Of a stretch of 64,000 bases of DNA, positions 36,437-45,607 are shown one piece after another; position 1 is the stretch's first letter, and the number at the start of each line of letters is the position of its first letter. The notes under the pieces are model-generated. The model did not search any database. It was not told the origin of the DNA and saw only the letters and a list, made by a program, of their open reading frames with translations. This DNA is from Robbsia betulipollinis (GTDB taxonomy: Bacteria > Pseudomonadota > Gammaproteobacteria > Burkholderiales > Burkholderiaceae): assembly GCF_026624755.1 (NCBI RefSeq), contig NZ_JAPMXC010000001.1, forward strand, positions 2,018,365 to 2,082,364. Direction: 5' to 3'. A program made the position numbers and the translations under genes.

Positions 36437-37714
36437 ATGAGTTCAGACTCCTACACCGGCGCCCCTGCGCCGGGCCACGCGCGTGCTGCCGGCGCTGCGC
36501 CATCCTGGCCCGTCACCGACGCGGTTCGCCAGGCGCTTGCGATCGCGCGCCGGGGCTGCGACGAGCTGCTGATCGAGGACGAATTCACGCTGAAGCTCGC
36601 CCGTAGCGCCGCCACCGGCACGCCGCTGCGCATCAAGCTCGGCCTGGACCCGACCGCGCCCGACATCCATCTCGGCCATACGGTCGTGCTGAACAAGATG
36701 CGCCAGTTGCAGGATCTGGGGCATACGGTCATCTTCCTGATCGGCGACTTCACGTCGCTGATCGGCGATCCATCGGGCCGCAACAGCACGCGTCCGCCGC
36801 TGACGGAAGAACAGATCGACGTCAACGCGAAGACCTATTTCGAACAGGCGACGCTGGTGCTCGACCGCGAGAAGACCGAGGTGCGGCACAATCGCGAATG
36901 GTTGTCGCCGCTGGGCGCCGACGGCCTGATCAAGCTCGCCTCGCGCTACACGGTCGCGCGGATGCTGGAGCGCGACGATTTCACCAAGCGTTTCGCGGGC
37001 GGCGTGCCGATCTCGATCCACGAATTCCTGTACCCCTTGCTGCAGGGCTATGACTCGGTGGCGCTGAAGGCCGATCTCGAACTCGGCGGCACCGACCAGA
37101 AATTCAATCTGCTGGTGGGACGCGAATTGCAGAAACAGTCCGGTCAGGAGCCGCAGTGCGTGTTGACGATGCCGCTGCTCGAAGGCCTCGACGGCGTCGA
37201 CAAGATGTCCAAGTCGAAGAACAACTACATCGGCATCAGCGAAAGGCCGAACGACATGTTCGGCAAGCTGATGAGCATTTCGGATACCCTGATGTGGCGG
37301 TATTTCGAACTGCTGTCGTTCCAGTCGATCGAGGCGCTGGCGCGGTTCAGGGCCGAGGCCGAGGGCGGACGCAACCCGCGCGACTTCAAGGTCATGCTGG
37401 CGCAGGAGATCGTCACGCGCTTTCATTCGGCCCGGGACGCGGAACGGGCGCTCGAGGATTTCAACCACCGCGCGCGCGGCGGCGTGCCGGACGACGTGCC
37501 GGAAGTGGCGCTGAGCGGCGCGCCGCTGGGCATCGCGGCCCTGCTGAAACAGGCGGGCCTGGTGCCGTCGGGGGCCGAGGCGACCCGCAATATCGAACAG
37601 AACGGCGTGCGCATCGATGGCACCGTCGTCAGCGACCGCGCATTGAAGCTGGAGGCGGGCGTCTATGTGGTGCAGGTGGGCAAGCGCCGCTTCGCGCGCG
37701 TCACGCTCGCATGA
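36437..37714 (+). CDS. tyrS: Tyrosyl-tRNA synthetase
   Basis: A 425-residue class I synthetase. The HIGH-type motif is HLGH (residues 78-81) and KMSKS is at 256-260 ([13 protein letters not shown]); a C-terminal S4 RNA-binding domain begins at about residue 355 ([26 protein letters not shown], read in parts). Lack of a Trp/Gly difference at the first motif and the spacing suit the TyrZ-like type. Residues 1-25 are an extra Gly/Ala/Pro-rich segment. tyrS, dtd and a phosphatase follow with short gaps. Confidence 0.95.
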   Translation: MSSDSYTGAPAPGHARAAGAAPSWPVTDAVRQALAIARRGCDELLIEDEFTLKLARSAATGTPLRIKLGLDPTAPDIHLGHTVVLNKMRQLQDLGHTVIFLIGDFTSLIGDPSGRNSTRPPLTEEQIDVNAKTYFEQATLVLDREKTEVRHNREWLSPLGADGLIKLASRYTVARMLERDDFTKRFAGGVPISIHEFLYPLLQGYDSVALKADLELGGTDQKFNLLVGRELQKQSGQEPQCVLTMPLLEGLDGVDKMSKSKNNYIGISERPNDMFGKLMSISDTLMWRYFELLSFQSIEALARFRAEAEGGRNPRDFKVMLAQEIVTRFHSARDAERALEDFNHRARGGVPDDVPEVALSGAPLGIAALLKQAGLVPSGAEATRNIEQNGVRIDGTVVSDRALKLEAGVYVVQVGKRRFARVTLA

Positions 37715-37736
37715 GGCGGGGGAGGCGGGGCACGCG

Positions 37737-38201
37737 ATGATCGGTCTCGTGCAGCGCGTCACGCGCGCCGAGGTCGACATCGATGGCCGGCGCGTGGGCG
37801 CGATCGAGGCCGGCCTGCTGGCGCTGGTGTGCGCGGAACGGGGCGACACGCCCGAGACGGCGGCGCGTCTCGCCGCCAAGCTGCTCGGGTATCGGGTCTT
37901 CGGCGACGCGGCGGGGAAGATGAACCGCAGCGTCCAGGATCTCGACGGCGCGGGGACGCCGGGCGGCGTGCTGCTGGTGCCGCAGTTCACGCTTGCCGCC
38001 GACACACGGTCCGGCAGCCGTCCGAGCTTCTCCGGGGCCGCGACGCCGGAACTCGCGCGTGTCTTGTTCGATGGCTTCGTGGCCGAAGTGCGCGCGCGCC
38101 ATGCGCAGGTGTCCACCGGCGTCTTCGGGGCACACATGCAGGTCGCGCTCGTCAACGACGGGCCGGTCACCTTCTGGCTGCGGATTCCGCCGGCAGCCTG
38201 A
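37737..38201 (+). CDS. dtd: D-aminoacyl-tRNA deacylase
   Basis: A 154-residue enzyme that removes D-amino acids (and glycine) from mischarged tRNAs. Starts [13 protein letters not shown]; active-site motifs are [13 protein letters not shown] (SQ/S-type loop) and the Gly-cisPro motif in NDGPVTFWL. It starts 22 bp after tyrS, a fitting partner because TyrRS misactivates D-tyrosine. Confidence 0.95.
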   Translation: MIGLVQRVTRAEVDIDGRRVGAIEAGLLALVCAERGDTPETAARLAAKLLGYRVFGDAAGKMNRSVQDLDGAGTPGGVLLVPQFTLAADTRSGSRPSFSGAATPELARVLFDGFVAEVRARHAQVSTGVFGAHMQVALVNDGPVTFWLRIPPAA

Positions 38202-38223
38202 CTTCCTTCTTTTGCGAATTCTC

Positions 38224-38934
38224 ATGGCCGACACGTTCGACGGCACCACGCTGATCCTGGTTCGTCATGGCGAGACCGGCTGGAACCGGATCAAGCGCAT
38301 ACAGGGACAGATCGACATCGCACTGTCGCCGCTCGGCGAGCGGCAGGCCGCGCTGCTGGGCGCGCGGACCGCCGCCGAGCGGGCCGCGCGCGAGGGTACG
38401 TTGGGGCGGATCGACGCGGTGGTGAGCAGCGACCTCGCGCGCGCGATGCAGACGGCGGCACCGATCGCCCGCGCGGCCGGCGTCGCGGTACAGGCCGACC
38501 ACGGCTTGCGCGAGCGTCATTACGGGGTCTTCCAGGGCCACGACGCCGCGACGATCCGCGCGCGGGCACCCGACGCCTATGCGCACTGGATCGCGCACGA
38601 TCCCGATTTCACGCCGGAGGGCGGCGAATCCCTGCGCACGCTGTACGGCCGCGTGGTGCGGACATTGGGAGCGATCGCGCGCCGCCATCCAGGGCGCACC
38701 GTGGTGTGCGTCACGCACGGCGGCGTGCTCGACTGCGCCTACCGTTTCGCCGCGGCGCTGCCGCTGACGGGGCCGCGCGCCTGTCCGGTGCTCAACGCGA
38801 GCGTGAATCGCATCGTCTGGCACAACGGCGCGCCCGATGCCCCGGTGCAGGCCGGTGCCGACCGCGCAGCGGTGCTCGCCTGGGCCGATATCGCCCATCT
38901 GGCGGGTCTGGTCGACACGCGCGACGACGTCTAG
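38224..38934 (+). CDS. Histidine phosphatase superfamily protein (phosphoglycerate mutase-like)
   Basis: A 236-residue phosphatase with the catalytic RHG motif at residues 14-16 (ILVRHGETGWN), LRERHYGVFQGHD and the second catalytic His in VCVTHGGVLD. The substrate is not evident; cofactor-dependent mutase and GpmB-like phosphatases share these motifs. 22 bp after dtd on the same strand. It is convergent with the DUF2236 gene, 56 bp away. Confidence 0.9.
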   Translation: MADTFDGTTLILVRHGETGWNRIKRIQGQIDIALSPLGERQAALLGARTAAERAAREGTLGRIDAVVSSDLARAMQTAAPIARAAGVAVQADHGLRERHYGVFQGHDAATIRARAPDAYAHWIAHDPDFTPEGGESLRTLYGRVVRTLGAIARRHPGRTVVCVTHGGVLDCAYRFAAALPLTGPRACPVLNASVNRIVWHNGAPDAPVQAGADRAAVLAWADIAHLAGLVDTRDDV

Positions 38935-38990
38935 GCGCTTCCTCCGCCCGCCTGGTCGGTTCGCCTGGTCCGCTGGTTTGATCCGCGTGC

Positions 38991-39911
38991 CTAGCCCGTT
39001 TCGATCCCAGCCGCGCCAACGCGCGCCCGTGCCCGTTTCGATACCCCGTTGGTCAGCGCCCAGCGCATGACCGGCGCGACGCCGTTGACGCCGGCGCGTA
39101 CCACCAGGCGGCGCAGCGCGGCATGGCGATCCAGGCCGAACATCGCCTGCGCCCAGTCGGGCAGCAGATCGGGACCGGCGTGCAGCAGCAGCCGGGCCGC
39201 CGGCCAGGTCGCCAGATTCGGCGCCGGCGCATGCATCAGCACGTCGACGACCGCACGCGTGCGCGCATCGCACACCAGCACCGCACGTTGTTCGAGCAAA
39301 TAGTCGGCGATTTCCGCGCGGTTGCGCGGCACGCCGCGCGCGCCGAGCATTTCGGCGACCAGCGCCGTTTCCGCGTAGTAGCGGTCCTGCGCCTGCGGCG
39401 ACAGATCCGGGTTCACGTAGACGAGGTGGGCGCGCAGGAAACTCGACATCTCCGCCACGTGCACCCAGGTCAGCAAGGCGGGATCGTTCGCCGCGTACGG
39501 CGTGCCGTCGGGCGCGACGCCGCGCACATGCTCATGGATCTTGCGGACCCGTTCGATGAGGGACAGCGCATCGGCGCGGCTGCCGTAGGTGGTGGCGGCG
39601 ATGAAGGTGGCGGTGCGCCCGAGGCGGCCATGGATGTCGTCGCGGAACGTCGAATGGTCCCAGACGCCGGCCAGCGCCAGCGGGTGCAGCATCTGCAGCA
39701 GCAGGGCGGCGACCCCGCCGACCAGCATCGAGGTGAAATCGGCGTGCACCTGCCAGCACACGGCGTCCGGCCCGAACAGTCCCGGGTCGCCGAGCGGCGT
39801 GCCGTAGTCGATGCGCCGCTTGCTGTCGGTCGTGACGCGATTCACGCCGCTGGCGATGCGCGCGCGCAGGAAATCGAGCGGGTGGCGCAGGGAAGGAGGA
39901 CGCGCGGACAT
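38991..39911 (-). CDS. DUF2236 (MpaB-type oxygenase-like) protein
   Basis: A 306-residue protein of the DUF2236 family, alpha-helical haem proteins that include latex-clearing Lcp and the fungal MpaB oxygenases. Visible family marks are SMLVGGVAALLLQMLHPLALAGVWDHSTFRDD, GRLGRTATFIAATTYG and TWVHVAEMSSFLRAH (read in parts); His residues in the first and third are candidate haem ligands. It starts 10 bp after ruvB on the same strand, at the end of the ruv run. Substrate unknown. Confidence 0.88.
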   Translation of the reverse strand: MSARPPSLRHPLDFLRARIASGVNRVTTDSKRRIDYGTPLGDPGLFGPDAVCWQVHADFTSMLVGGVAALLLQMLHPLALAGVWDHSTFRDDIHGRLGRTATFIAATTYGSRADALSLIERVRKIHEHVRGVAPDGTPYAANDPALLTWVHVAEMSSFLRAHLVYVNPDLSPQAQDRYYAETALVAEMLGARGVPRNRAEIADYLLEQRAVLVCDARTRAVVDVLMHAPAPNLATWPAARLLLHAGPDLLPDWAQAMFGLDRHAALRRLVVRAGVNGVAPVMRWALTNGVSKRARARVGAAGIETG

Positions 39912-39921
39912 GGTCGTGATC

Positions 39922-40986
39922 CTAGGCGCCGGGCGGCGCTTCCCACAAGTCCCGCACCGGGGCGCTGTCCGGCGACGCGATGCCGAAATGCCGGTAGGCG
40001 AGCAGCGTCGCGATGCGCCCGCGCGGCGTGCGCTGCACGTAGCCCTGCTGGATCAGATAGGGCTCGATCACGTCCTCGATGGTGTCGCGTTCCTCGCCGA
40101 TCGCCGCCGCAAGATTGTCCAGGCCGACCGGCCCGCCGTCGAATTTCTCGAGGATGGCTTCGAGCAGCTTGCGGTCCATCACGTCGAAACCCACCGGATC
40201 GACGTCGAGCATTTCGAGCGCCGCGTCGGCGATGGCTGGCGTGATGCGGCCGTCGGCCTTGACTTCGGCATAGTCGCGCACGCGCCGCAGCAGACGGTTG
40301 GCGATACGCGGCGTGCCGCGCGAGCGCTTGGCGATCTCGAACGCGCCCTCGGGACCGATTTCCGCGCCCAGCAGGTTCGCCGAGCGCTGCACGATCTTCG
40401 TCAGCTCGGTCGCGGTATAGAATTCGAGCCGGGCGACGATGCCGAAGCGGTCGCGCAGCGGGTTGGTCAGCATGCCGGCGCGGGTCGTCGCGCCCACCAG
40501 CGTGAACGGCTGCAGGTCGAGCTTGACGCTGCGCGCGCCCGGCCCCTCGCCGATCATGATGTCGATCTGGTAGTCCTCGAGGGCCGGGTACAGAATCTCC
40601 TCGACGACCGGCGAGAGCCGGTGGATTTCGTCGATGAACAGCACGTCGTTCGCTTCGAGATTGGTCAGCAGCGCGGCGAGATCGCCGGCGCGTTCGAGCA
40701 CGGGCCCCGACGTCTGCCGCAGATTAACGCCCATCTCGCGCGCGATAATGTGCGCGAGGGTGGTCTTGCCCAATCCGGGCGGACCGAACAGCAGCACGTG
40801 ATCGAGCGCCTCGGCGCGCTTGCGGGCCGCCTGGACGAAGATCTCGAGCTGACCGCGCACTTTCTGCTGGCCGACGTATTCGTCGAGCTGCCGCGGGCGC
40901 AGCGCGCGTTCGTAGGCTTCCTCGCGCACCGACGTGGGTGCCGCGGAAATCAGCCGCTCGCCGGAAAGTTTGTCTGTTTCGATCAT
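39922..40986 (-). CDS. ruvB: Holliday junction branch-migration helicase RuvB
   Basis: A 354-residue AAA+ motor. Walker [10 protein letters not shown] (residues 68-76), Walker B/DEIH (FIDEIHRL), sensor ATTRAGML and the C-terminal winged helix ([17 protein letters not shown]). Acts with RuvA at Holliday junctions. No Shine-Dalgarno is visible; a TACAAT element ends 6 bp before the ATG. Confidence 0.97.
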   Translation of the reverse strand: MIETDKLSGERLISAAPTSVREEAYERALRPRQLDEYVGQQKVRGQLEIFVQAARKRAEALDHVLLFGPPGLGKTTLAHIIAREMGVNLRQTSGPVLERAGDLAALLTNLEANDVLFIDEIHRLSPVVEEILYPALEDYQIDIMIGEGPGARSVKLDLQPFTLVGATTRAGMLTNPLRDRFGIVARLEFYTATELTKIVQRSANLLGAEIGPEGAFEIAKRSRGTPRIANRLLRRVRDYAEVKADGRITPAIADAALEMLDVDPVGFDVMDRKLLEAILEKFDGGPVGLDNLAAAIGEERDTIEDVIEPYLIQQGYVQRTPRGRIATLLAYRHFGIASPDSAPVRDLWEAPPGA

Positions 40987-40992
40987 GCAGCC

Positions 40993-40998
40993 ATTGTA
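40993..40998 (-). promoter_or_regulatory. TACAAT immediately upstream of ruvB
   Basis: On the minus strand TACAAT is followed by 6 nt and then the ruvB ATG. If active as a -10, transcription would start at or next to the start codon. No good -35 is visible. Confidence 0.3.
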
Positions 40999-41056
40999 CC
41001 GTCAGGGCGCCGCCGCATGGCGATGGCGGCGACCCGCTGCGGCGCCTTCCCATGCC

Positions 41057-41641
41057 TCAGTTGCGCGACAGGGCCTTCAACGCCAGGCGGATGCCGGTCG
41101 AGACGTCGGTGCCCGCCGGCAGCGCGCGCACCTGGAGTTGCGATTCCTTTTCCGAATAGCCGAGCGCGAGCAACGCGTGCAGCACGTCGCTGCCTTCGTT
41201 GACCGGTGCCGCGCCGCCGGCGCCGGCCGCGCCAAGATCGGCGCCCAGCTTGCCCTTGAGTTCGAGCAGCAGGCGTTCGGCGGTTTTCTTGCCGATGCCG
41301 GGCACGCGCGTCAGGCTGCCGACTTCCTGCATCGTCACCGCCTGGGCGAGTTCGCCGACGTTCATGCCGGACAGCACCGCGAGCGCCATGCGCGCGCCGA
41401 CGCCGGTGATCTTGAGCATCTCGCGGAACGCGCCGCGCTCCTGCGCGCTGCCGAAGCCGTACAGCAGGTGCGCATCCTCGCGCACGATCTGCTGAACCAG
41501 CAGCACCACCTTCTCGTTCAGATGCGGCAGCCCGTAGAAGGTGCTCATCGGCACCGCGATTTCGTAACCCACGCCCGCGCAGTCCACCAGGATGTGCGGT
41601 GGATTTTTTTCAAGCAGGACACCAGCGATTCGACCGATCAT
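41057..41641 (-). CDS. ruvA: Holliday junction DNA-binding protein RuvA
   Basis: A 194-residue protein. The N-terminal OB-fold starts [20 protein letters not shown]; tandem HhH motifs include [18 protein letters not shown]-like and [20 protein letters not shown]; the C-terminal RuvB-binding domain ends LALKALSRN. Binds four-way junctions and loads RuvB. A 131-bp gap with a purine repeat separates it from ruvC. Confidence 0.97.
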   Translation of the reverse strand: MIGRIAGVLLEKNPPHILVDCAGVGYEIAVPMSTFYGLPHLNEKVVLLVQQIVREDAHLLYGFGSAQERGAFREMLKITGVGARMALAVLSGMNVGELAQAVTMQEVGSLTRVPGIGKKTAERLLLELKGKLGADLGAAGAGGAAPVNEGSDVLHALLALGYSEKESQLQVRALPAGTDVSTGIRLALKALSRN

Positions 41642-41668
41642 GGTTTTTCAGGGAACAGGAAAGACGAG

Positions 41669-41728
41669 GGACAAAGGGAGGGCAAAGGGAAGGCAAAGGG
41701 AAGGCAAAGGGAAGGCAAAAACAAGGCA
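41669..41728. repeat. 11-bp polypurine tandem repeat between ruvC and ruvA
   Basis: Units of GGGAAGGCAAA occur three to four times in a row with a degenerate copy upstream (GGGAGGGCAAA). All purine except for one C per unit, so the ruvC-ruvA gap has strong strand asymmetry. Confidence 0.95.
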
Positions 41729-41772
41729 GGCATGTCATTTTACAGGCCCGCGGGGGCCGCGTACCCCGTCGA

Positions 41773-42315
41773 TCAGCCGATCAGCCGGCCGCGGCGCACA
41801 CGCATGCCCTTGCGCACGAGCTGCGGCGCCAGATCGCTCAACTGGCCGAGAATGGCGCTCGCATTGGCGTGACAGATCGCGACGCCCAGCGCATCGGCGG
41901 CGTCGGTGCCGGGCAGGCCGGAGAGACACAGCAGGCGCGCGACCATTTCCTGCACCTGGTCCTTGCGCGCGCGGCCGCTGCCGACCACCGCCTGCTTGAG
42001 TTGCAGCGCGGTGTATTCGGCCACCGGAACGCCGCCGCCCACCAGCGCGCAGATCGCCGCGCCGCGCGCCTGGCCCAGCAGCAGGGTGGATTGCGGATTG
42101 ACGTTGACGAAGACCTTCTCGATCGACGACTGGTCCGGTGCGTACTGCCGCACCAGCGAGGAGACGCCCGCGAAGATGACGCCGAGGCGCGCGGGCAGAT
42201 CGCCGTCGCCGCTGCGGATCACGCCGCTGGTGACGTAGTCGAGCCGCTGGCCGTGCTTCTCGATGACGCCGAAGCCCGTGACCCGCAAGCCGGGATCGAT
42301 GCCCAGGATTCTCAT
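41773..42315 (-). CDS. ruvC: Holliday junction resolvase RuvC
   Basis: A 180-residue RNase H-fold nuclease. Catalytic acids: Asp7 ([15 protein letters not shown]), Glu in [10 protein letters not shown] and the two Asp in [15 protein letters not shown]. Resolves junctions processed by RuvAB. 61 bp after purH on the same strand. Confidence 0.97.
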   Translation of the reverse strand: MRILGIDPGLRVTGFGVIEKHGQRLDYVTSGVIRSGDGDLPARLGVIFAGVSSLVRQYAPDQSSIEKVFVNVNPQSTLLLGQARGAAICALVGGGVPVAEYTALQLKQAVVGSGRARKDQVQEMVARLLCLSGLPGTDAADALGVAICHANASAILGQLSDLAPQLVRKGMRVRRGRLIG

Positions 42316-42376
42316 CGCCGGGTTGCCCGTTCAGGCACGACCCGGCAGGCCATGCGGCACGGAAGCGCGGTGGGGT

Positions 42377-43954
42377 TCAATGGCGGAAGTGGCGCGTGCC
42401 GGTCAGCACCATCGCGACGTTCTGCTCGTCGGCGGCGGCGATGACTTCGTTGTCGCGCATCGAACCGCCCGGATGGATCACGCACGTGGCGCCCGCCCGC
42501 ACGACCACGTCGAGGCCGTCACGGAACGGGAAGAAGGCGTCCGATGCGACCGCCGACCCGGCGAGCGTCAACCCGGCGTTCTCGGCCTTGATGCTGGCGA
42601 TGCGGGCCGAGTCGATCCGGCTCATCTGGCCGGCACCGACGCCCAGCGTCTGACCGTTCGCGCAGAAGACGATCGCGTTGGACTTGACGAACTTGGCGAC
42701 GCGCCAGGCGAACAGCAGGTCGTCCATTTCCTTCGGCGTGGGCTGGCGCCGCGTCACCACCCGCAGTTCCTCGGGACGGATGTTCTTGTCGTCCGCCGAC
42801 TGCACCAGCAGACCGCCGCCCACGCGCTTGAAGTCGAGCGCGTTGGTGGCAGGTGCGCCCGCGGCGGGCAGCGTGATGGCCAGCACCCGGACGTTCTGCT
42901 TGGCGTTGAGCAGTTGCTGCGCGCCGGCGGTGAACGACGGCGCGAGCAGCACTTCGACGAACTGCCTGCTCACGGCTTCGGCGGTGGCTTCGTCGACTTC
43001 GCGGTTGAAGGCGATGATGCCGCCGAACGCCGAGGTCGGGTCGGTCGCGAAGGCCTTCGCGTAGGCGCCGGCGGGGGTGTCGGCGATCGCCACGCCGCAG
43101 GGGTTCGCATGCTTGACGATGACGCAGGCGGGCACGTCGAAGGTCTTTACGCATTCCCAGGCGGCGTCGGCGTCGGCGATGTTGTTGTACGACAGTTCCT
43201 TGCCCTGCAACTGGCGGTAGGCGGACAGCGCGCCGACCGGGGCCGCCAGGTCGCGGTAGAAGGCACCGCTCTGGTGCGGGTTTTCGCCGTAGCGCAGGTC
43301 CTGGACCTTCTCGAACGCGACGTTGAGCGTCGCGGGATAGGCGTTGCGCTCGCTGTGCAGGCGCGCGTCGCCGAGGCTCGTCAGATAGTTCGTGATCGCG
43401 CCGTCGTACTGCGCGGTGTGGGCGAAAACCTTGGTCGCGAGACGGAAGTTGGTCGGATAGCCGACCGTGTTGCCGTTCGCGCGCATTTCCTCGAGCACGC
43501 CCGCGTAATCCGCCGGGTCGACCAGCACGGTCACGTCGCGGTGGTTCTTCGCGGCGGAACGCAGCATCGTCGGGCCGCCGATGTCGATGTTTTCGATCGC
43601 TTCCTCGAGCGTGGCGTCGTCCCGCGCGATGGTCTCGCGAAACGGGTAGAGATTGACCACCAGCAGGTCGATCGTCGGGATGCCGTGCGCGTCGATGGCC
43701 GCGACGTGTTCCGGGAGATCGCGGCGCGCGAGGATGCCGCCGTGGATCTTCGGATGCAGGGTCTTGACCCGGCCGTCGAGCATTTCCGGAAAGCCGGTGT
43801 AGTCGCCCACTTCGGTCACGGCGAGGCCGGATTCGGCGAGCAGCCGCGCGGTGCCGCCGGTCGAGAGGATCGACACCCCCAGTTCGGCGAGGGAGCGGGC
43901 GAAGTCGACGACGCCCGATTTATCGGATACGGAGATAAGCGCTTGTTTGATCAT
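42377..43954 (-). CDS. purH: Bifunctional AICAR transformylase / IMP cyclohydrolase
   Basis: A 525-residue enzyme for the last two steps of IMP synthesis. The N-terminal cyclohydrolase (MGS-like) domain begins [14 protein letters not shown] and includes [10 protein letters not shown] and [11 protein letters not shown]. The C-terminal transformylase contains the catalytic KHANPCG motif. Length is normal. 130 bp after fis on the minus strand. Confidence 0.97.
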   Translation of the reverse strand: MIKQALISVSDKSGVVDFARSLAELGVSILSTGGTARLLAESGLAVTEVGDYTGFPEMLDGRVKTLHPKIHGGILARRDLPEHVAAIDAHGIPTIDLLVVNLYPFRETIARDDATLEEAIENIDIGGPTMLRSAAKNHRDVTVLVDPADYAGVLEEMRANGNTVGYPTNFRLATKVFAHTAQYDGAITNYLTSLGDARLHSERNAYPATLNVAFEKVQDLRYGENPHQSGAFYRDLAAPVGALSAYRQLQGKELSYNNIADADAAWECVKTFDVPACVIVKHANPCGVAIADTPAGAYAKAFATDPTSAFGGIIAFNREVDEATAEAVSRQFVEVLLAPSFTAGAQQLLNAKQNVRVLAITLPAAGAPATNALDFKRVGGGLLVQSADDKNIRPEELRVVTRRQPTPKEMDDLLFAWRVAKFVKSNAIVFCANGQTLGVGAGQMSRIDSARIASIKAENAGLTLAGSAVASDAFFPFRDGLDVVVRAGATCVIHPGGSMRDNEVIAAADEQNVAMVLTGTRHFRH

Positions 43955-44084
43955 GACGAAGGAAGAGGCCGGCGATATGGAGGAAGCGATAGGAAGCGAT
44001 AGAAATCAGTGGAAAGCGGTGCGGGCGCGACCAGAGAGCCCGGCAGGGAGCGGCGGCGGACGATACGCGCCACGATGCACGCCA

Positions 44085-44318
44085 CTACAGCAGGCCGTGC
44101 TGCTGCAGCTTCTTGCGCAGCGTATTGCGGTTGATCCCGAGATACTCCGCCGCGAGCGACTGGTTGCCGCTCGCGCGCTCGAGCACCACTTCGAGCATCG
44201 GTTTTTCGACGCAGGAAATGATCATCTCGTAGATCGCGTTCGGATTCGATCCGTCGAGATCCTGGAAGTATTCGTTCAGGCTGTCACGGACACACCGTTC
44301 GATGTGATGTCTGCTCAT
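44085..44318 (-). CDS. fis: Fis-family nucleoid protein / DNA-binding regulator
   Basis: A 77-residue Fis-type protein. The C-terminal HTH is SLAAEYLGINRNTLRKKLQ (about 54-72), matching the Fis/NtrC DNA-binding domain. Beta-proteobacterial Fis is shorter than the 98-residue E. coli protein. Its ATG overlaps the dusB stop by 4 bp, the classical dusB-fis coupling. Confidence 0.95.
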   Translation of the reverse strand: MSRHHIERCVRDSLNEYFQDLDGSNPNAIYEMIISCVEKPMLEVVLERASGNQSLAAEYLGINRNTLRKKLQQHGLL

Positions 44319-45403
44319 GCGGCGAGTCGGTTCGTGGGAGGCGGTGTGCCGGCGGTGTCGGCGCGGTCCGGGACGGTGTCGCCGGTGTCGCCGGTGTCAT
44401 AGACGAGACGTTCCGATCGGACTTTCTGCTCGTCGAAGAAGGTATTGACGGCGGCCAGTTGTTCCCGGGTCGTGTCCAGCGTGTTCATGCGGTGCCGGAA
44501 CGCATTGGCGCCGACGAGGGCGCGAGTGTACCAGCCGATGTGCTTGCGCGCAGTACGCACGCCGGTGAATTCGCCATAGAACGCGTAATGGTCCTCGAGG
44601 TGCCGGTTCATGACCTGCTGGATTTCGTCGACCCGCGGCGCAGGCAAGTGCTCGCCGGTGTCCAGATAGTGGGCAATCTCGCGAAAGATCCATGGCCGCC
44701 CTTGCGCGGCGCGACCGATCATCAATGCGTCGGCGCCGGTCGCGCGCAGCACCTGCCGAGCTTTTTCCGGGGAATCGATGTCGCCGTTCGCCACCACCGG
44801 GATCGAAATCGCCGCCTTCACCGCGGCGATCGTCGCGTACTCCGCGTCGCCCCTGTAGAGGTCGGCGCGCGTGCGGCCATGGATGGTCAGCATCGCGATG
44901 CCGGACGCCTCGGCGATCCGGGCGATCGTCAGGGCGTTGCGGTTTTCCGGATTCCAGCCGGTGCGGATCTTGAGCGTGACCGGGACGGCGTCCGGGCCGA
45001 CGCCCACGGCGCCGACGACGGCCTCGAGAATCTCGGCCACCAGTGCCTCGTTCTGCAACAACGCCGAACCGGCGGCGACATTGCAGACCTTCTTCGCCGG
45101 GCAGCCCATGTTGATGTCGATGATCTGCGCGCCGTGCGCGACGTTATGGCGCGCCGCGTCGGCCAGCATGCGCGGGTCGGCGCCGGCGATCTGGACCGAC
45201 ACCGGTTCGACCTCGCCGGTGTGGTCCGCGCGGCGCAGCGTCTTTTCGCTTTTCCACAGCAGTGCGTTCGATGCCACCATCTCCGACACCGCGTAGCCGG
45301 CGCCCAGGTGTTTGCACAACTGCCGGAAGGGCCGGTCGGTCACGCCGGCCATGGGCGCGACGAACAAGGCATTGCGAAGCGAATGAGATCCGATGCGAAG
45401 CAT
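44315..45403 (-). CDS. dusB: tRNA-dihydrouridine synthase B
   Basis: A 362-residue FMN enzyme reducing uridine in tRNA. MLRIGSHSLRNALFVAPMAG opens a TIM barrel; the catalytic cysteine is in DINMGCPAKKVC (Cys101; Cys107 follows); GRTR and ANGDI and GRAAQGRPWIF are conserved. 42 upstream in-frame codons up to 45529 lack family features. The C-terminal end (YDTGDTGDTVPDRADTAGTPPP) is a short low-complexity tail containing a TGD repeat. Followed directly by fis. Confidence 0.95.
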   Translation of the reverse strand: MLRIGSHSLRNALFVAPMAGVTDRPFRQLCKHLGAGYAVSEMVASNALLWKSEKTLRRADHTGEVEPVSVQIAGADPRMLADAARHNVAHGAQIIDINMGCPAKKVCNVAAGSALLQNEALVAEILEAVVGAVGVGPDAVPVTLKIRTGWNPENRNALTIARIAEASGIAMLTIHGRTRADLYRGDAEYATIAAVKAAISIPVVANGDIDSPEKARQVLRATGADALMIGRAAQGRPWIFREIAHYLDTGEHLPAPRVDEIQQVMNRHLEDHYAFYGEFTGVRTARKHIGWYTRALVGANAFRHRMNTLDTTREQLAAVNTFFDEQKVRSERLVYDTGDTGDTVPDRADTAGTPPPTNRLAA

Positions 45404-45607
45404 GTGGTGTCCGGCGTGACGCGCGAGGGCGCCGAAGCGCTGGGTGACGAAACAACTGGCCAGGCGGCTGTCGAAACAGCCGGCGAAGCGGCGCGGACGG
45501 CAGCCGGGAAAAGCCTCGCCGGCCGCCACGCCGATGGAAAAATCGCGTTTTGCAGCCGTATTTTAGCGCAAGCCGACGCGCCCACGTGGCGTGCCGGCGA
45601 GATTATC

